The notes: generated from the letters alone by a model not told the origin. 64,000 bases of DNA from DATLGB01 sp963724135 (GCA_963724135.1 CAVRTA010000004.1:744001-808000), one strand, 5' to 3'; counted from the first letter of the stretch, positions 9,196 through 17,795 are shown. Made by a program: numbers and translations.

Positions 9196-10968
9196 GTGGC
9201 CGTCGCGCAGGCATCCGAGCTCGCCAAGGACATGGCGGGCACGCCGCTGTTTCGCAGCGTCTCGTTCAAGCTCGAGCGCCGCGAGCGGCTGACCCTGGCC
9301 GGGCGCAACGGAGCCGGCAAGACGACCCTGCTGCGCATGCTCGTCGGGGAGACGTCGATCGACAGCGGCCAGCTCACCTTCGCCAAGGGCACGCGCATCG
9401 CGCTCCACGACCAGCGCCCGCCGCGCGAGCAGGGAGTCAGCCTGCGCGACTACGTCCTCACGGGCTGCGCGGAGCTGCTGGCGCTGGAGGCGGACCTCGC
9501 GCGGATGGAGCAGCAGATGGCGGACGGCGACATGGACGTCTTCGACGCCTACTCGCGCGCCCAGGCCCGGCTCGAGCACGCCGGCGGCTACACCTGGCGC
9601 GAGGGCGTCAACGCGACCCTGCACGGCCTCGGCTTCAGCGACGCGGACCTCGACCGCGACCTGGCCACGTTCAGCGGTGGCGAGCTCACGCGCGCCTCGC
9701 TGGCGCGCGCGCTGTCCGGCGACCCCGACCTGCTCCTGCTCGACGAGCCGACCAACCACCTCGACATCGCGTCGCTGGAGTGGCTCGAGAGCTACCTGAC
9801 CGCCGTGGACGCGGCGGTCGTGCTCGTCGCCCACGACCGCTGGTTTCTCGAGGCGGTCGGGACCGCGGTGCTCGAGCTCGAGGCCGGGCGGGCGCGGTTC
9901 TTCGCCGGCTCGTGGCACAACTGGCGCAAGGAGAAGGCGCAGCGCGAGCTCGCGCTGGGCCGCGCGATCGAGAAGCAGAACGCCGAGATCGCGAAGCTCC
10001 AGCGCTTCGTCGACCGTTTCTCGGCGGGCACGCGGGCGCGCCAGGCGCAGTCGCGCGCGAAGCAGCTGTCGAAGATGAAGAAGGTCAGCGCCGATCCCAA
10101 GGACACGGCCACGCTCGGCTTCGAGTTCAAGAAGCCCGAGCGCACGGGGCGCGTCATCTTCGAGCTCGAGGACGCGACCGTGGCGGTAGGTGACGCACCC
10201 CGACGGACCCTGCTTCGTGGCGCGGACTTCTGGCTGGAGCGCGGCGAGCACGTGTCCCTGGTGGGTGCGAACGGGACCGGGAAGTCGACGCTGCTCAAGG
10301 TGCTCGCCGGCGAGCACGAGCTCGAGCGCGGCAAGCTGCGCAGGGGCCACAACCTGCAGCCGGGCTTCCTGTCACAGCACGCTGAGGTGGTCGGCGCGTC
10401 CGGGACGGTGCTGGAGTCGGCGCAGCGCGCGACGGGCCTCAAGCCCAACGAGACGCGCGCGCTGCTCGGCCGCTTCCTGTTCAGCGGCGAGGCGGCCGAG
10501 AAGCCGGTGGACGGTCTCAGCGGCGGGGAGCGCCAGCGCCTCTCGCTCGCCTGCCTGGTCGCGAGCGGCGCGAACGTCCTGGTCCTCGACGAGCCCACCA
10601 ACCACCTCGACCTCGAGAGCCGCGAGGCGCTCGAGTCCGCCCTGCAGGACTTCAAGGGAGCCGTCCTGCTCGTCTCGCACGACCGCGCCCTGCTCGACGC
10701 CGTCGGCACCCGCACGGTCGCGGTCGAGGACGGCACCCTGCACTCCTACGTCGGCGGCTGGCCCGAGTACATGCGCGTGCGGGCCGAGCGCGAGGACACG
10801 CCACCGCCCGTGAGACAAAAGGGACAGTCCCCTCAGTCTCACGGCGACGTAGAGGCGCGGATCGACAAGCTCGAGGCTCGGCTGGCGACGCTGGACGCGA
10901 ACTCGCGCGCCGGCCGCGAGGTGCAGGCGGAGCTCGACGCGCTCTTTGCGCAGTACGTTCACAACTAG
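9196..10968 (+). CDS. ABC-F family ATPase (ribosome-associated type)
   Basis: 590 residues with two nucleotide-binding domains in one chain and no membrane segments. Walker A sites are GRNGAGKTT (near residue 35) and GANGTGKST (near 357). Signatures are FSGGELTRASLARAL and LSGGERQRLSLACL, each followed by a DEPTNHLD Walker B. A charged linker between the domains (RFSAGTRARQAQSRAKQLSK) is the P-site tRNA interaction motif of ABC-F proteins, so a translation factor role is likely rather than transport. The GTG at 9196 begins the canonical N-terminus. Near residue 540 a palindromic repeat (10810-10842) is read as RQKGQSPQSH inside the C-terminal coiled coil. Confidence 0.88.
   Translation: MAVAQASELAKDMAGTPLFRSVSFKLERRERLTLAGRNGAGKTTLLRMLVGETSIDSGQLTFAKGTRIALHDQRPPREQGVSLRDYVLTGCAELLALEADLARMEQQMADGDMDVFDAYSRAQARLEHAGGYTWREGVNATLHGLGFSDADLDRDLATFSGGELTRASLARALSGDPDLLLLDEPTNHLDIASLEWLESYLTAVDAAVVLVAHDRWFLEAVGTAVLELEAGRARFFAGSWHNWRKEKAQRELALGRAIEKQNAEIAKLQRFVDRFSAGTRARQAQSRAKQLSKMKKVSADPKDTATLGFEFKKPERTGRVIFELEDATVAVGDAPRRTLLRGADFWLERGEHVSLVGANGTGKSTLLKVLAGEHELERGKLRRGHNLQPGFLSQHAEVVGASGTVLESAQRATGLKPNETRALLGRFLFSGEAAEKPVDGLSGGERQRLSLACLVASGANVLVLDEPTNHLDLESREALESALQDFKGAVLLVSHDRALLDAVGTRTVAVEDGTLHSYVGGWPEYMRVRAEREDTPPPVRQKGQSPQSHGDVEARIDKLEARLATLDANSRAGREVQAELDALFAQYVHN
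10810..10842. repeat. Nested palindrome with GGGAC..GTCCC core, inside the ABC-F gene
   Basis: The outer arms GTGAGAC (10810-10816) and GTCTCAC (10836-10842) enclose AAAAGGGACAGTCCCCTCA. It resembles the elements at 41305 and 46936. It lies in frame in a coding region. Confidence 0.65.
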
Positions 10969-10982
10969 ATAACCAGAGCGCG

Positions 10983-11006
10983 CCCGCAGCCCCCGAGGCT
11001 TGCGGG
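10983..11006 (+). promoter_or_regulatory. Hairpin immediately upstream of the pstS start
   Basis: CCCGCA-GCC (10983-10991) can pair with GGC-T-TGCGGG (10997-11006) with one bulge, ending two bases before the pstS ATG. It occupies the place of a ribosome binding site, and no clear Shine-Dalgarno is seen. It may modulate pstS translation. I could not identify a Pho box in the 40 bases between the genes. Confidence 0.35.
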
Positions 11007-11008
11007 GC

Positions 11009-11911
11009 ATGAACAACAAGAGAAAGTGCCTAATCATCGCCGCAGTCGCCGCGGCGACCGGCACCGCAGCCTGCGGCGCCGACAGCCCGGGGTCCTCCGG
11101 CGACGGCGAGGGCCGGTCGGGCAAGATCGCCGTCGACGGCTCCTCGACGGTGTTTCCCTTCGTCCAGGCGGCCGCGGAGCTCTTCAACGAGGAGAACCCC
11201 GACGTCCGCATCACGGTCGGCCAGTCGGGCACCGGCGGCGGCTTCGAGAAGTTCTGCGCCGGGGAGTCCGACATCTCCAACGCGTCGCGCCCGATCAAGG
11301 ACGACGAGGAGGTCCCGATCTGCCAGGAGAACGCGGTCGAGTACACCGAGGTCCAGGTGGCCAACGACGGCATCGCGGTCGTCACGAACCCCACGCTCGA
11401 GCTCGACTGCCTGACCACGGACGAGCTCAAGGGAATCTGGAACAAGGGCTCCGAGATCGAGGACTACTCGCTCTTCGGCCCCGGCACCGACTCCGGCACG
11501 TTCGACTTCTTCACCGACGTGATCAACGGCGAGGAGGGCGTCACGCGTGACGACTACGAGGCGTCCGAGGACGACAACCAGCTCGTCCAGGGCGTCTCGG
11601 GCTCCGGGGACGGGCTCGGCTACTTCGGCTTCTCCTACTACGAGGCCAACGCCGACGAGCTCAATCTCGTGGCGATCGACGCCGGCGACGGCTGCGTCAC
11701 CCCGAGCAAGGAGACGATCCAGGACGGCAGCTACACGCCGCTCTCGCGTCCCCTGTTCATGTACCCGAGCACCGAGGCCCTCGGCCGGCCGGAGGTGAAG
11801 GCCTTCATGGACTTCGTCCTCGCCAACCAGGAGACGATCGCGGAGGCCGCCCGGATCGTGCCGATGACCACCGAGCAGACGGACGCGGCCACGTCCGCCC
11901 TGGGTGCCTGA
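11009..11911 (+). CDS. pstS: Phosphate ABC transporter substrate-binding protein PstS
   Basis: 300-residue periplasmic/cell-surface lipoprotein that binds inorganic phosphate for PstCAB. A signal sequence (KCLIIAAVAAATGTAAC) ends in a lipobox cysteine near residue 20, followed by a Ser/Gly linker. Phosphate-binding signatures are VDGSSTVFPFVQ, GQSGTGGGFEKFC, SDISNASRPI and GPGTDSGTFDFF. The ATG at 11009 gives a proper signal peptide; the upstream in-frame TTG adds only three residues. First gene of a tightly packed pstS-C-A-B-phoU operon. Confidence 0.95.
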   Translation: MNNKRKCLIIAAVAAATGTAACGADSPGSSGDGEGRSGKIAVDGSSTVFPFVQAAAELFNEENPDVRITVGQSGTGGGFEKFCAGESDISNASRPIKDDEEVPICQENAVEYTEVQVANDGIAVVTNPTLELDCLTTDELKGIWNKGSEIEDYSLFGPGTDSGTFDFFTDVINGEEGVTRDDYEASEDDNQLVQGVSGSGDGLGYFGFSYYEANADELNLVAIDAGDGCVTPSKETIQDGSYTPLSRPLFMYPSTEALGRPEVKAFMDFVLANQETIAEAARIVPMTTEQTDAATSALGA

Positions 11912-12833
11912 CGCAGTCGAGCTGACGCGGTCCGGAGGCCGCCGCGGGGAGGGCGCGATCCGCATCGCGCTCTTCGGCGCGGCGGTTCTGTCCGTTCTCA
12001 CGACGACCCTGATCGTCCTGTCGCTGCTGCGCGAGACCATCGCGTTCCTGGGCGATGTCGGCATCGGCGACTTCCTCTTCGGGACCAAGTGGACGCCGCA
12101 GCTCGCCGGGGAGCAGCAGTCGTTCGGCGCCGTCCCGCTCGTCGTCGGGACGCTCTACCTCACCGGGATCGGCCTGCTGGTCGCGGTCCCGCTCGGCCTG
12201 CTCTCGGCGATCTACCTGGCCGAGTACGCGTCGCCGCGCGTGCGGCGCGTCGTCAAGCCCGTGCTCGAGGTCCTGGCCGGCGTGCCGACGATCGTCTTCG
12301 GCTTCTTCGCGCTGACGTTCGTGACGCCCGAGATCCTGCGCGGCGCCCTCGGCATGGAGGTCGAGCAGTTCAACCAGCTCTCCGCCGGCATGATCGTCGG
12401 CATCCTCGTCCTGCCGACCATCGCCTCGGTCGCCGAGGACGCGATGAGCGCGGTTCCGCAGTCGCTGCGCGAGGGGGCGTTCGGGCTCGGCGCCAGCCGC
12501 ATGAACGTGGCGCTGCGCGTCGTCTTCCCGGCGGCGCTGTCGGGCATCGTCGCGGCGCTGGTGCTCGGCGCCTCGCGTGCGATCGGCGAGACGCTCGTGA
12601 TCCTGCTCGCCGGTGGCGCCGGCCAGTTGCTGCCCGAGATCGCGTGGTCGCCGCTGGAGTCGGGCGGGTCGATGGCTTCCTTCATCGCCTCGACGGCGAC
12701 CGGCGACGCGCCCACGGGCTCGATCGAGTACGAGACGATCTTCGCCGTCGGCTTCCTGCTGTTCGTGATGACGCTGGTGCTCAACGTCATCTCGATCCGG
12801 CTCGTCAACCGCTTCCGGCAGGTGTACGAATGA
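11904..12833 (+). CDS. pstC: Phosphate ABC transporter permease PstC
   Basis: 309-residue inner-membrane permease with about six transmembrane segments, the first being IALFGAAVLSVLTTTLIVLSLL. The binding-protein-dependent transport (EAA) loop is SLREGAFGLGASRMNVALRVVFPAAL, followed by ASRAIGETL as in PstC/PstA. It pairs with PstA to form the phosphate channel. The GTG start at 11904 overlaps the pstS stop by 8 bases, indicating translational coupling. Confidence 0.95.
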   Translation: MPDAVELTRSGGRRGEGAIRIALFGAAVLSVLTTTLIVLSLLRETIAFLGDVGIGDFLFGTKWTPQLAGEQQSFGAVPLVVGTLYLTGIGLLVAVPLGLLSAIYLAEYASPRVRRVVKPVLEVLAGVPTIVFGFFALTFVTPEILRGALGMEVEQFNQLSAGMIVGILVLPTIASVAEDAMSAVPQSLREGAFGLGASRMNVALRVVFPAALSGIVAALVLGASRAIGETLVILLAGGAGQLLPEIAWSPLESGGSMASFIASTATGDAPTGSIEYETIFAVGFLLFVMTLVLNVISIRLVNRFRQVYE

Positions 12834-13738
12834 GCTCCGGCGCCGCCATCGCCCGCGACGCCACCGCCGCCGCGACCGTCCTGCGCAGCCGCCAGGGCTC
12901 GTGGCCCGAGCGCATCTTCCGCCTCGCGCTGCTCGCCGCGGTGGCGGTGGGCGCGATCGTGCTCATCACGCTGATCGTGCGCATCGTCTCGCAGGGGGCA
13001 GACCGGCTCTCGCCGGACCTGCTGACCAACCAGCCGTCGAAGATCCTGCCGGAGACCTCGGGCATCCAGTCGGCCGTGCTCGGCACGCTGTACCTGATGG
13101 GCCTATGCGCGGTGCTGGTGGTGCCGGTCGGCGTCGCGACGGCGATCTACCTGGAGGAGTACGCCAACCGCGACCGCTGGTTCAACCGCCTGATCGAGGT
13201 CAACATCCAGAACCTCGCGGCGGTGCCGTCGGTCGTGTACGGCATCCTCGGTCTGGCATTCATCGTGCGCGGGCCGCTGTCGCTCGGGCCGGTGCTGATG
13301 GCCGGCGTGATCACGCTCTCCCTGCTGGTGCTCCCGGTGGTGATCATCGTCGCCCGCGAGGCGATCCGTGCCGTCCCGCCGTCGATCCGCGAGGGCGCGA
13401 TGGCGCTCGGCGCCACCAAGTGGCAGACGATCTTCAAGCAGGTGCTGCCGGGCTCGACCGCCGGCATCGCCACGGGCGTGATCCTCGCGCTCTCGCGCGC
13501 GATCGGCGAGACGGCGCCGCTGATCGTGATCGGCGCCGCGGTGTCGCCGCGCTTCAACCCGGAGGGGCTGTTCGACAGCTTCACCGCGCTCCCGATCCAG
13601 ATCTTCGCCTACTCGAAGGACAACGACACATCGTTCATCGCCCTCGCCGCCGCGGCGATCATCGTGCTGATGGTCCTGCTGCTGGCGATGAACAGCGTCG
13701 CCATCTACCTGAGGAACCGCTATGAGCAGAAGTGGTGA
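12830..13738 (+). CDS. pstA: Phosphate ABC transporter permease PstA
   Basis: 302-residue permease partner of PstC. The N-terminal 25 residues are cytoplasmic, then about six membrane segments follow (LALLAAVAVGAIVLITLIV is the first). The EAA loop SIREGAMALGATKWQTIFKQVLP and LSRAIGETAPL are diagnostic. The start ATG at 12830 overlaps the pstC stop in an ATGA arrangement. Confidence 0.95.
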   Translation: MSSGAAIARDATAAATVLRSRQGSWPERIFRLALLAAVAVGAIVLITLIVRIVSQGADRLSPDLLTNQPSKILPETSGIQSAVLGTLYLMGLCAVLVVPVGVATAIYLEEYANRDRWFNRLIEVNIQNLAAVPSVVYGILGLAFIVRGPLSLGPVLMAGVITLSLLVLPVVIIVAREAIRAVPPSIREGAMALGATKWQTIFKQVLPGSTAGIATGVILALSRAIGETAPLIVIGAAVSPRFNPEGLFDSFTALPIQIFAYSKDNDTSFIALAAAAIIVLMVLLLAMNSVAIYLRNRYEQKW

Positions 13739-14558
13739 GATGACACTCGCACGCCCGTTGGAGCCCGCGGCGGCCGCACCGCCGGTGCCGATCTTCATCA
13801 CGCACGACGTCCGCGTCTCTTACGGGACCAGGCTGGCGCTGCGGGATGTCAACCTGACCATGCGCCGCAACGAGATCACGGCGCTGATCGGCCCGTCGGG
13901 CTGCGGCAAGTCGACGTTCATCCGCTGCCTGAACCGGATGAACGACCTGATCCCGTCGGCGCGCGTCGAGGGCGAGGTCATCTACCACGGGCAGGACCTC
14001 TACGGCTCCCAGGTCGATCCCGTGAAGGTGCGCACCCACGTCGGGATGGTGTTCCAGAAGCCGAACCCGTTCCCCAAGTCGATCTACGACAACATCGCCT
14101 TCGGGCCGCGCGTGACCGGCATGAAAGGCGACATGGACGAGATCGTCGAGACCGCGTTGAAGCGCGCGGCACTGTGGGACGAGGTCAAGGACCGCCTCAA
14201 GACGAACGCGTTCGGCATGTCGGGCGGCCAGCAGCAGCGCCTGTGCATCGCGCGCGCGCTGGCGACGGCCCCGGACGTGCTGCTGATGGACGAGCCGTGC
14301 TCGGCGCTGGACCCGATCTCGACCGCGCGGATCGAGGACCTGATGCTCGAGCTCAGGCGGGACTACTCGATCGTCATCGTCACGCACAACATGCAGCAGG
14401 CGGCGCGGGTCTCGGATCGCACGGCGTTCTTCACCGTGGAGCTGGCAGACGACGGGCACCGCATCGGTCACGTCGTGGAGTTCGACGAGACCGACAGGAT
14501 CTTCTCCAATCCGTCCGACAGGCGGACGGAGGACTACGTCACCGGGAAGTTCGGCTGA
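13722..14558 (+). CDS. pstB: Phosphate ABC transporter ATPase PstB
   Basis: 278-residue ATPase of the Pst system. It has Walker A GPSGCGKST, the PstB-type RCLNRMNDL, Q-loop FQKPNPFPKS, signature SGGQQQRLCIARAL, Walker B LLMDEPCSALD and the H-loop IVTHNMQQA. I chose the ATG at 13722, preceded by a good GAGGA Shine-Dalgarno six bases upstream and overlapping the pstA stop by 17 bases. The in-frame ATG at 13740 is the alternative. Confidence 0.95.
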   Translation: MSRSGEMTLARPLEPAAAAPPVPIFITHDVRVSYGTRLALRDVNLTMRRNEITALIGPSGCGKSTFIRCLNRMNDLIPSARVEGEVIYHGQDLYGSQVDPVKVRTHVGMVFQKPNPFPKSIYDNIAFGPRVTGMKGDMDEIVETALKRAALWDEVKDRLKTNAFGMSGGQQQRLCIARALATAPDVLLMDEPCSALDPISTARIEDLMLELRRDYSIVIVTHNMQQAARVSDRTAFFTVELADDGHRIGHVVEFDETDRIFSNPSDRRTEDYVTGKFG

Positions 14559-15226
14559 TGCGCGACGTCTTCCAGCAGGAGCTCGCGGAGCTCGAGGAGC
14601 ATGCGCTCGGCGGCGTCGACCTGGTCGTGATGTCGCTCGACCGCGTGCTCGACGCCGTCGCCCATCAGGACGCCGAGCTCGCAGCCATGGTCGTGGCGGA
14701 CGACGACCGCATCGACGGCCGCTTCCTGGAGGTGCACCAGTCGATCCTGTCGCTGCTGGCGCTGCAGGCCCCGGTCGCCGGGGACCTGCGCGTCGTCGCG
14801 GCGCTGCTGCACGTGATCCGGCACATCGAGCGGATGGGGGACCAGTGCGTGAACGTCGCCAAGCTGGTCCCGCTCGCCGGCTACGAGCCGCCGGTGGACG
14901 ACGAGCTGCTCGCGATGATCGGGCGCATGGGCGCGCTGGCGCGCTCGCAGATGCTGCAGTGCAAGCAGGCCTTCGCCCAGCGCGACGTCGCGCTGGCCGA
15001 GGATCTGGTCCGCCAGGACGCTCAGATCAACAAGCTCAACCGCGAGGTGTTCGCTCGCGCCGTCGCGGTCGGGACGGACGAGGACCGGCGCGAGTGGGCG
15101 ATGCACATGATGCTGATGGCGCGCGCCCTGGAGCGGATCGGGGACAACGCCGTCGACGTCGGCGAGCAGGTCGCGTTCGTCGCCACGGGCTTGTTCCGCG
15201 AGTTCTCGGATGCGTCGCACGGGTAA
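14558..15226 (+). CDS. phoU: Phosphate signalling regulator PhoU
   Basis: 222-residue, all-helical protein with two tandem PhoU three-helix bundles. The conserved motif VAALLHVIRHIERMGDQCVNVA appears in the first half, and its repeat MMLMARALERIGDNAVDVGEQVAF in the second. PhoU couples PstSCAB transport activity to the phosphate-sensing kinase and limits uptake. The ATG overlaps the pstB stop by one base (TGATG). Confidence 0.95.
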   Translation: MRDVFQQELAELEEHALGGVDLVVMSLDRVLDAVAHQDAELAAMVVADDDRIDGRFLEVHQSILSLLALQAPVAGDLRVVAALLHVIRHIERMGDQCVNVAKLVPLAGYEPPVDDELLAMIGRMGALARSQMLQCKQAFAQRDVALAEDLVRQDAQINKLNREVFARAVAVGTDEDRREWAMHMMLMARALERIGDNAVDVGEQVAFVATGLFREFSDASHG

Positions 15227-15257
15227 CCGCGGCCGGGCCGCGGCTTATCCTCTGCAC

Positions 15258-16028
15258 ATGAGGATCGCCGTCATCGACAACGACAGCGGTTTCGTCACGG
15301 TCCTCGCTCGCAGGGTCGAGGACCGCGGCTGGGAGCACCACGTCGTGCGCGGCTCGATCCCGGTCGAGACGCTCGTGGCCATGCGCCTCGACGCGCTGGT
15401 CGTCGATCTCGCGGTTCTGGGGCCCGCGGCGTGGTCCTATCTGGAGATGGTCGCCGAGCGGTTGCCGGCCCTGGGCATCGTCGTCGTGACCGGGCAGTCG
15501 TCGGTCGCGCAGCGGGTGCGCGGGCTGCGCATGGGCGCCGACGACTGGATGACCAAGCCCTGCCACCCCGAGGAACTGGTCGCGCGCGTGGAGGCGGTCG
15601 TGCGACGGCGCCGGGCCGCCGAGGCCCCGGACCACGTGCACGTGGCGGCGGGCGAGCTCGAGGTGCGCTCGGACCAGTTCCAGGCCTTCGTGGACGGCAG
15701 GTCGGTCGAGCTGACGCGCCGCGAGTTCGAGCTGATCCAGCTGCTGGCGTCGGCCGATGGCCAGGTGCTTCAGCGCGAGGACATCTACCAGCGAGTCTGG
15801 GGTTACGCGATGGCTCACGGCGACCGTTCCGTCGATGTGTTCGTGCGCAAGGTGCGCCAGAAGCTCGAGCGAGCCTCGCCGGACTGGCGCTACATCCACA
15901 CCCACTTCGGCGTCGGGTACCGCTTCGCCGCCGTGCGGGTCGGCGATCCACAGCCGTCCGACGCGCTGCCCGCGAAGGCGGCGCCGCCGGACCCTGCGTC
16001 TGTGTCGGAACTGCCCGTAGCCGCGTAG
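15258..16028 (+). CDS. OmpR/PhoB-family response regulator next to phoU
   Basis: 256 residues. The receiver domain at about 1-115 has the phospho-acceptor aspartate in ALVVDLAVLGP, the Thr of VVVTGQSS and the Lys of DDWMTKPCHP. The DNA-binding winged helix at about 130-230 contains LTRREFELIQLLAS and DVFVRKVRQKLE, with the terminal HTHFGVGYRF. The acidic pocket near residue 8 reads VIDND rather than the usual paired acids. Its place after phoU suggests the PhoB role, yet no histidine kinase is adjacent. The 20-residue C-terminal tail is Ala/Pro rich. The ATG at 15258 is preferred to an upstream in-frame start in the phoU tail. Confidence 0.85.
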   Translation: MRIAVIDNDSGFVTVLARRVEDRGWEHHVVRGSIPVETLVAMRLDALVVDLAVLGPAAWSYLEMVAERLPALGIVVVTGQSSVAQRVRGLRMGADDWMTKPCHPEELVARVEAVVRRRRAAEAPDHVHVAAGELEVRSDQFQAFVDGRSVELTRREFELIQLLASADGQVLQREDIYQRVWGYAMAHGDRSVDVFVRKVRQKLERASPDWRYIHTHFGVGYRFAAVRVGDPQPSDALPAKAAPPDPASVSELPVAA

Positions 16029-16038
16029 GCTGGGCGTC

Positions 16039-16392
16039 GTGAAGACGGCCCGCAACGTCGCGATCATCCTGGGCCTGGCGCTGGTGGTCACGGTGTCGCC
16101 GGCCGGGCTGACGGCGCGCGACACGGTGGCCAACATCCTGTCGGTGATCTTCATCAGCGGCCTCGGGTTCTTCGCCTACCGCCTGTACATGGAGAACCGG
16201 ACGACGCTGTTCGACCTTCCCGACCAGCGGCGGCTGGTGCTCTACGCGAGTGCGACGATGCTGGCGTTCGCGCTGATCGGGACGCGCGTCTTCTGGGACT
16301 CGGGCGGCCCGGCGATCCTGCTCTGGTTCGCGCTCATCGGGGCGGCCGCCTACGGCTTCGCCACCGTGATCCGCGCCTGGCGCGAGTACTGA
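16039..16392 (+). CDS. Conserved small membrane protein
   Basis: 117 residues with four predicted transmembrane segments: NVAIILGLALVVTVSPAGL, ILSVIFISGLGFFAYRLYM, LVLYASATMLAFALIGTRVF and AILLWFALIGAAAYGFATVI. No enzymatic motif is seen and I do not recognise a characterised family. The GTG at 16039 is 10 bases after the regulator's stop, so it may be co-transcribed. Confidence 0.75.
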   Translation: MKTARNVAIILGLALVVTVSPAGLTARDTVANILSVIFISGLGFFAYRLYMENRTTLFDLPDQRRLVLYASATMLAFALIGTRVFWDSGGPAILLWFALIGAAAYGFATVIRAWREY

Positions 16393-16480
16393 GCCGGCGG
16401 GCTCTTTTGTCGCAGTTGCGCGTGTGAATCGTCACGCCTGCGTCTAGATCGGTAACCCGCGCTCGCGCAGGCTTGCGGGT

Positions 16481-16819
16481 GTGCCCGATCCGCGATCACA
16501 CCAGGGCCAGGCGGCCGTCGAGTTCGTCGTTCTCCTGCCGCTGCTGCTGGTGCTGCTGGCCGGGGCGACGCAGGTCGTGCTCGCGGGCCATGCCTGGTGG
16601 GCGGCGTCGGCGGCCGCCCGCGCAGCTGCTCGCGCGCACGCGATCGGGACGCCTGAGCTCGCCGCCGCGCAGCGCTCGCTGCCGGACTCGCTCGACGGGC
16701 GGGTGAAGGTCGAGGGCGCCGAGGACGGGGTCGCGGTCCACGTGCGCATCCCGGCGCTGCTGCCGGGGCTCGAGCTCGGTACGCTCACCGCCCGCGCGAG
16801 CTTCGCGGCGCAGCGATGA
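16481..16819 (+). CDS. TadE-like pseudopilin
   Basis: 112 residues. The TadE-type N-terminus RSHQGQAAVEFVVLLPLLLVLLAG (Gly-Gln-Ala followed by a Glu five residues into the hydrophobic helix) is processed by prepilin peptidase in the Flp/Tad pilus family. A short soluble C-terminal domain follows. It is the first of four overlapping genes; no TadA/B/C secretion ATPase or platform gene is in the window. The GTG start at 16481 precedes the helix by about ten residues. Confidence 0.75.
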   Translation: MPDPRSHQGQAAVEFVVLLPLLLVLLAGATQVVLAGHAWWAASAAARAAARAHAIGTPELAAAQRSLPDSLDGRVKVEGAEDGVAVHVRIPALLPGLELGTLTARASFAAQR

Positions 16820-17199
16820 TCGGCGACCGCGGCCAGGCGTCGATCGAGACCGTCGCGCTGGTGCCGGTGGTCGTGACCGCGGTCGCGGCGGTCGTGCAGG
16901 TCCTGGCTGCCGGGTCCGCACGCGAGCGCGCGGCGGCGGCGGCCGAGGCCGGGGCCGTGGCGATGCTGCAGTCCGCCGATCCGCAGGAGGCGGTCGAGCG
17001 CGCGCTCGGCGACGCGGCGGACCGGGCCGAGTTCACGATCGAGGGGCATCGTGTGCGCGTGACGGTGCGGCCGCGCGCGTTCGCGCCGCCGCTCGCGGAC
17101 CTGCTGGCCGCGACATCCGAGGCGGACGCCGGCGAGGAGGCCGACGCAGCGCGACGCACGGTCGTCCGCGGCGGCGACGGCGACAGCGCGCGCCCGTGA
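16816..17199 (+). CDS. TadE/TadF-like pseudopilin
   Basis: 127 residues with N-terminus MIGDRGQASIETVALVPVVV, again a GQASIE prepilin-like motif leading into a hydrophobic helix that runs to about residue 32. Below that is a small domain rich in Ala, Glu and Arg. It overlaps the preceding gene by 4 bases and the next by 4 bases, so it is surely in the same transcript. It is probably a minor pseudopilin. Confidence 0.7.
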   Translation: MIGDRGQASIETVALVPVVVTAVAAVVQVLAAGSARERAAAAAEAGAVAMLQSADPQEAVERALGDAADRAEFTIEGHRVRVTVRPRAFAPPLADLLAATSEADAGEEADAARRTVVRGGDGDSARP

Positions 17200-17795
17200 A
17201 CGAGCTGCTCGCCCGCGCCGGTGCCCTTCTGCTGGCGCCACCACCGTCGGCGACACGCTCCGCGACGCTTGCGCCTGCCGACCTCGTGGGCGTGCTCGCC
17301 GCGCCGCCGGACCTGGCGGCGGTCGCCGGTGGCATCGCCGCGGATCTGCGTCACCGCCAGCGCGCCCGCACCGCGCTGGTCTGCCGGTCGGGCCCGCTGT
17401 CCGCCGGTCCCGCCGCACCGGCGGCACGCGGGCTGGCCCGCCGGTTGCGCGAGCGCGACCTGGCCGCCGGCGCGGCCGGGACTTTGTGCCAGGTCGCGCT
17501 GAGCGACGCGCACGAGGCCTGGCGCGCCATCGCCCCGGCGGCCGGCAGCCCGGTCGTCATCGCGTTCACGGCCCGCACGGCCGCCGTCGACGAGCTGCTC
17601 GCGGGCGCCGACCACCTCTACCTCGCGCCGCCGGACCTGGCCGACCCGGTGTACGTGGAGGCGGCGCTCGCATCCTTGGCCGCGCTCGGCCCGCCCGCCG
17701 ACGTGGTCGTGCCGCCGCCGGGCCTGGTGGCGCGCCGCGCGGCCGCGCTCGGGCTGCTGCGCCTGCGGCCGTCGGCGGATGAGGTGCCGGCGTGA
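17196..17795 (+). CDS. Tad-cluster protein of unknown function
   Basis: 199 residues, Ala/Leu/Arg rich, soluble. It contains a strand-like segment SPVVIAFTARTAAVDELLAGADHLYLAPP and ends with VVPPPGLVARRAAALGLLRL. The spacing of hydrophobic strands and helices is suggestive of a TadZ-like or Rossmann-type fold, but no Walker motif is visible. It overlaps its neighbours by 4 bases at each end. I would call it unknown; the gene order ties it to the pseudopilins. Confidence 0.65.
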   Translation: MNELLARAGALLLAPPPSATRSATLAPADLVGVLAAPPDLAAVAGGIAADLRHRQRARTALVCRSGPLSAGPAAPAARGLARRLRERDLAAGAAGTLCQVALSDAHEAWRAIAPAAGSPVVIAFTARTAAVDELLAGADHLYLAPPDLADPVYVEAALASLAALGPPADVVVPPPGLVARRAAALGLLRLRPSADEVPA

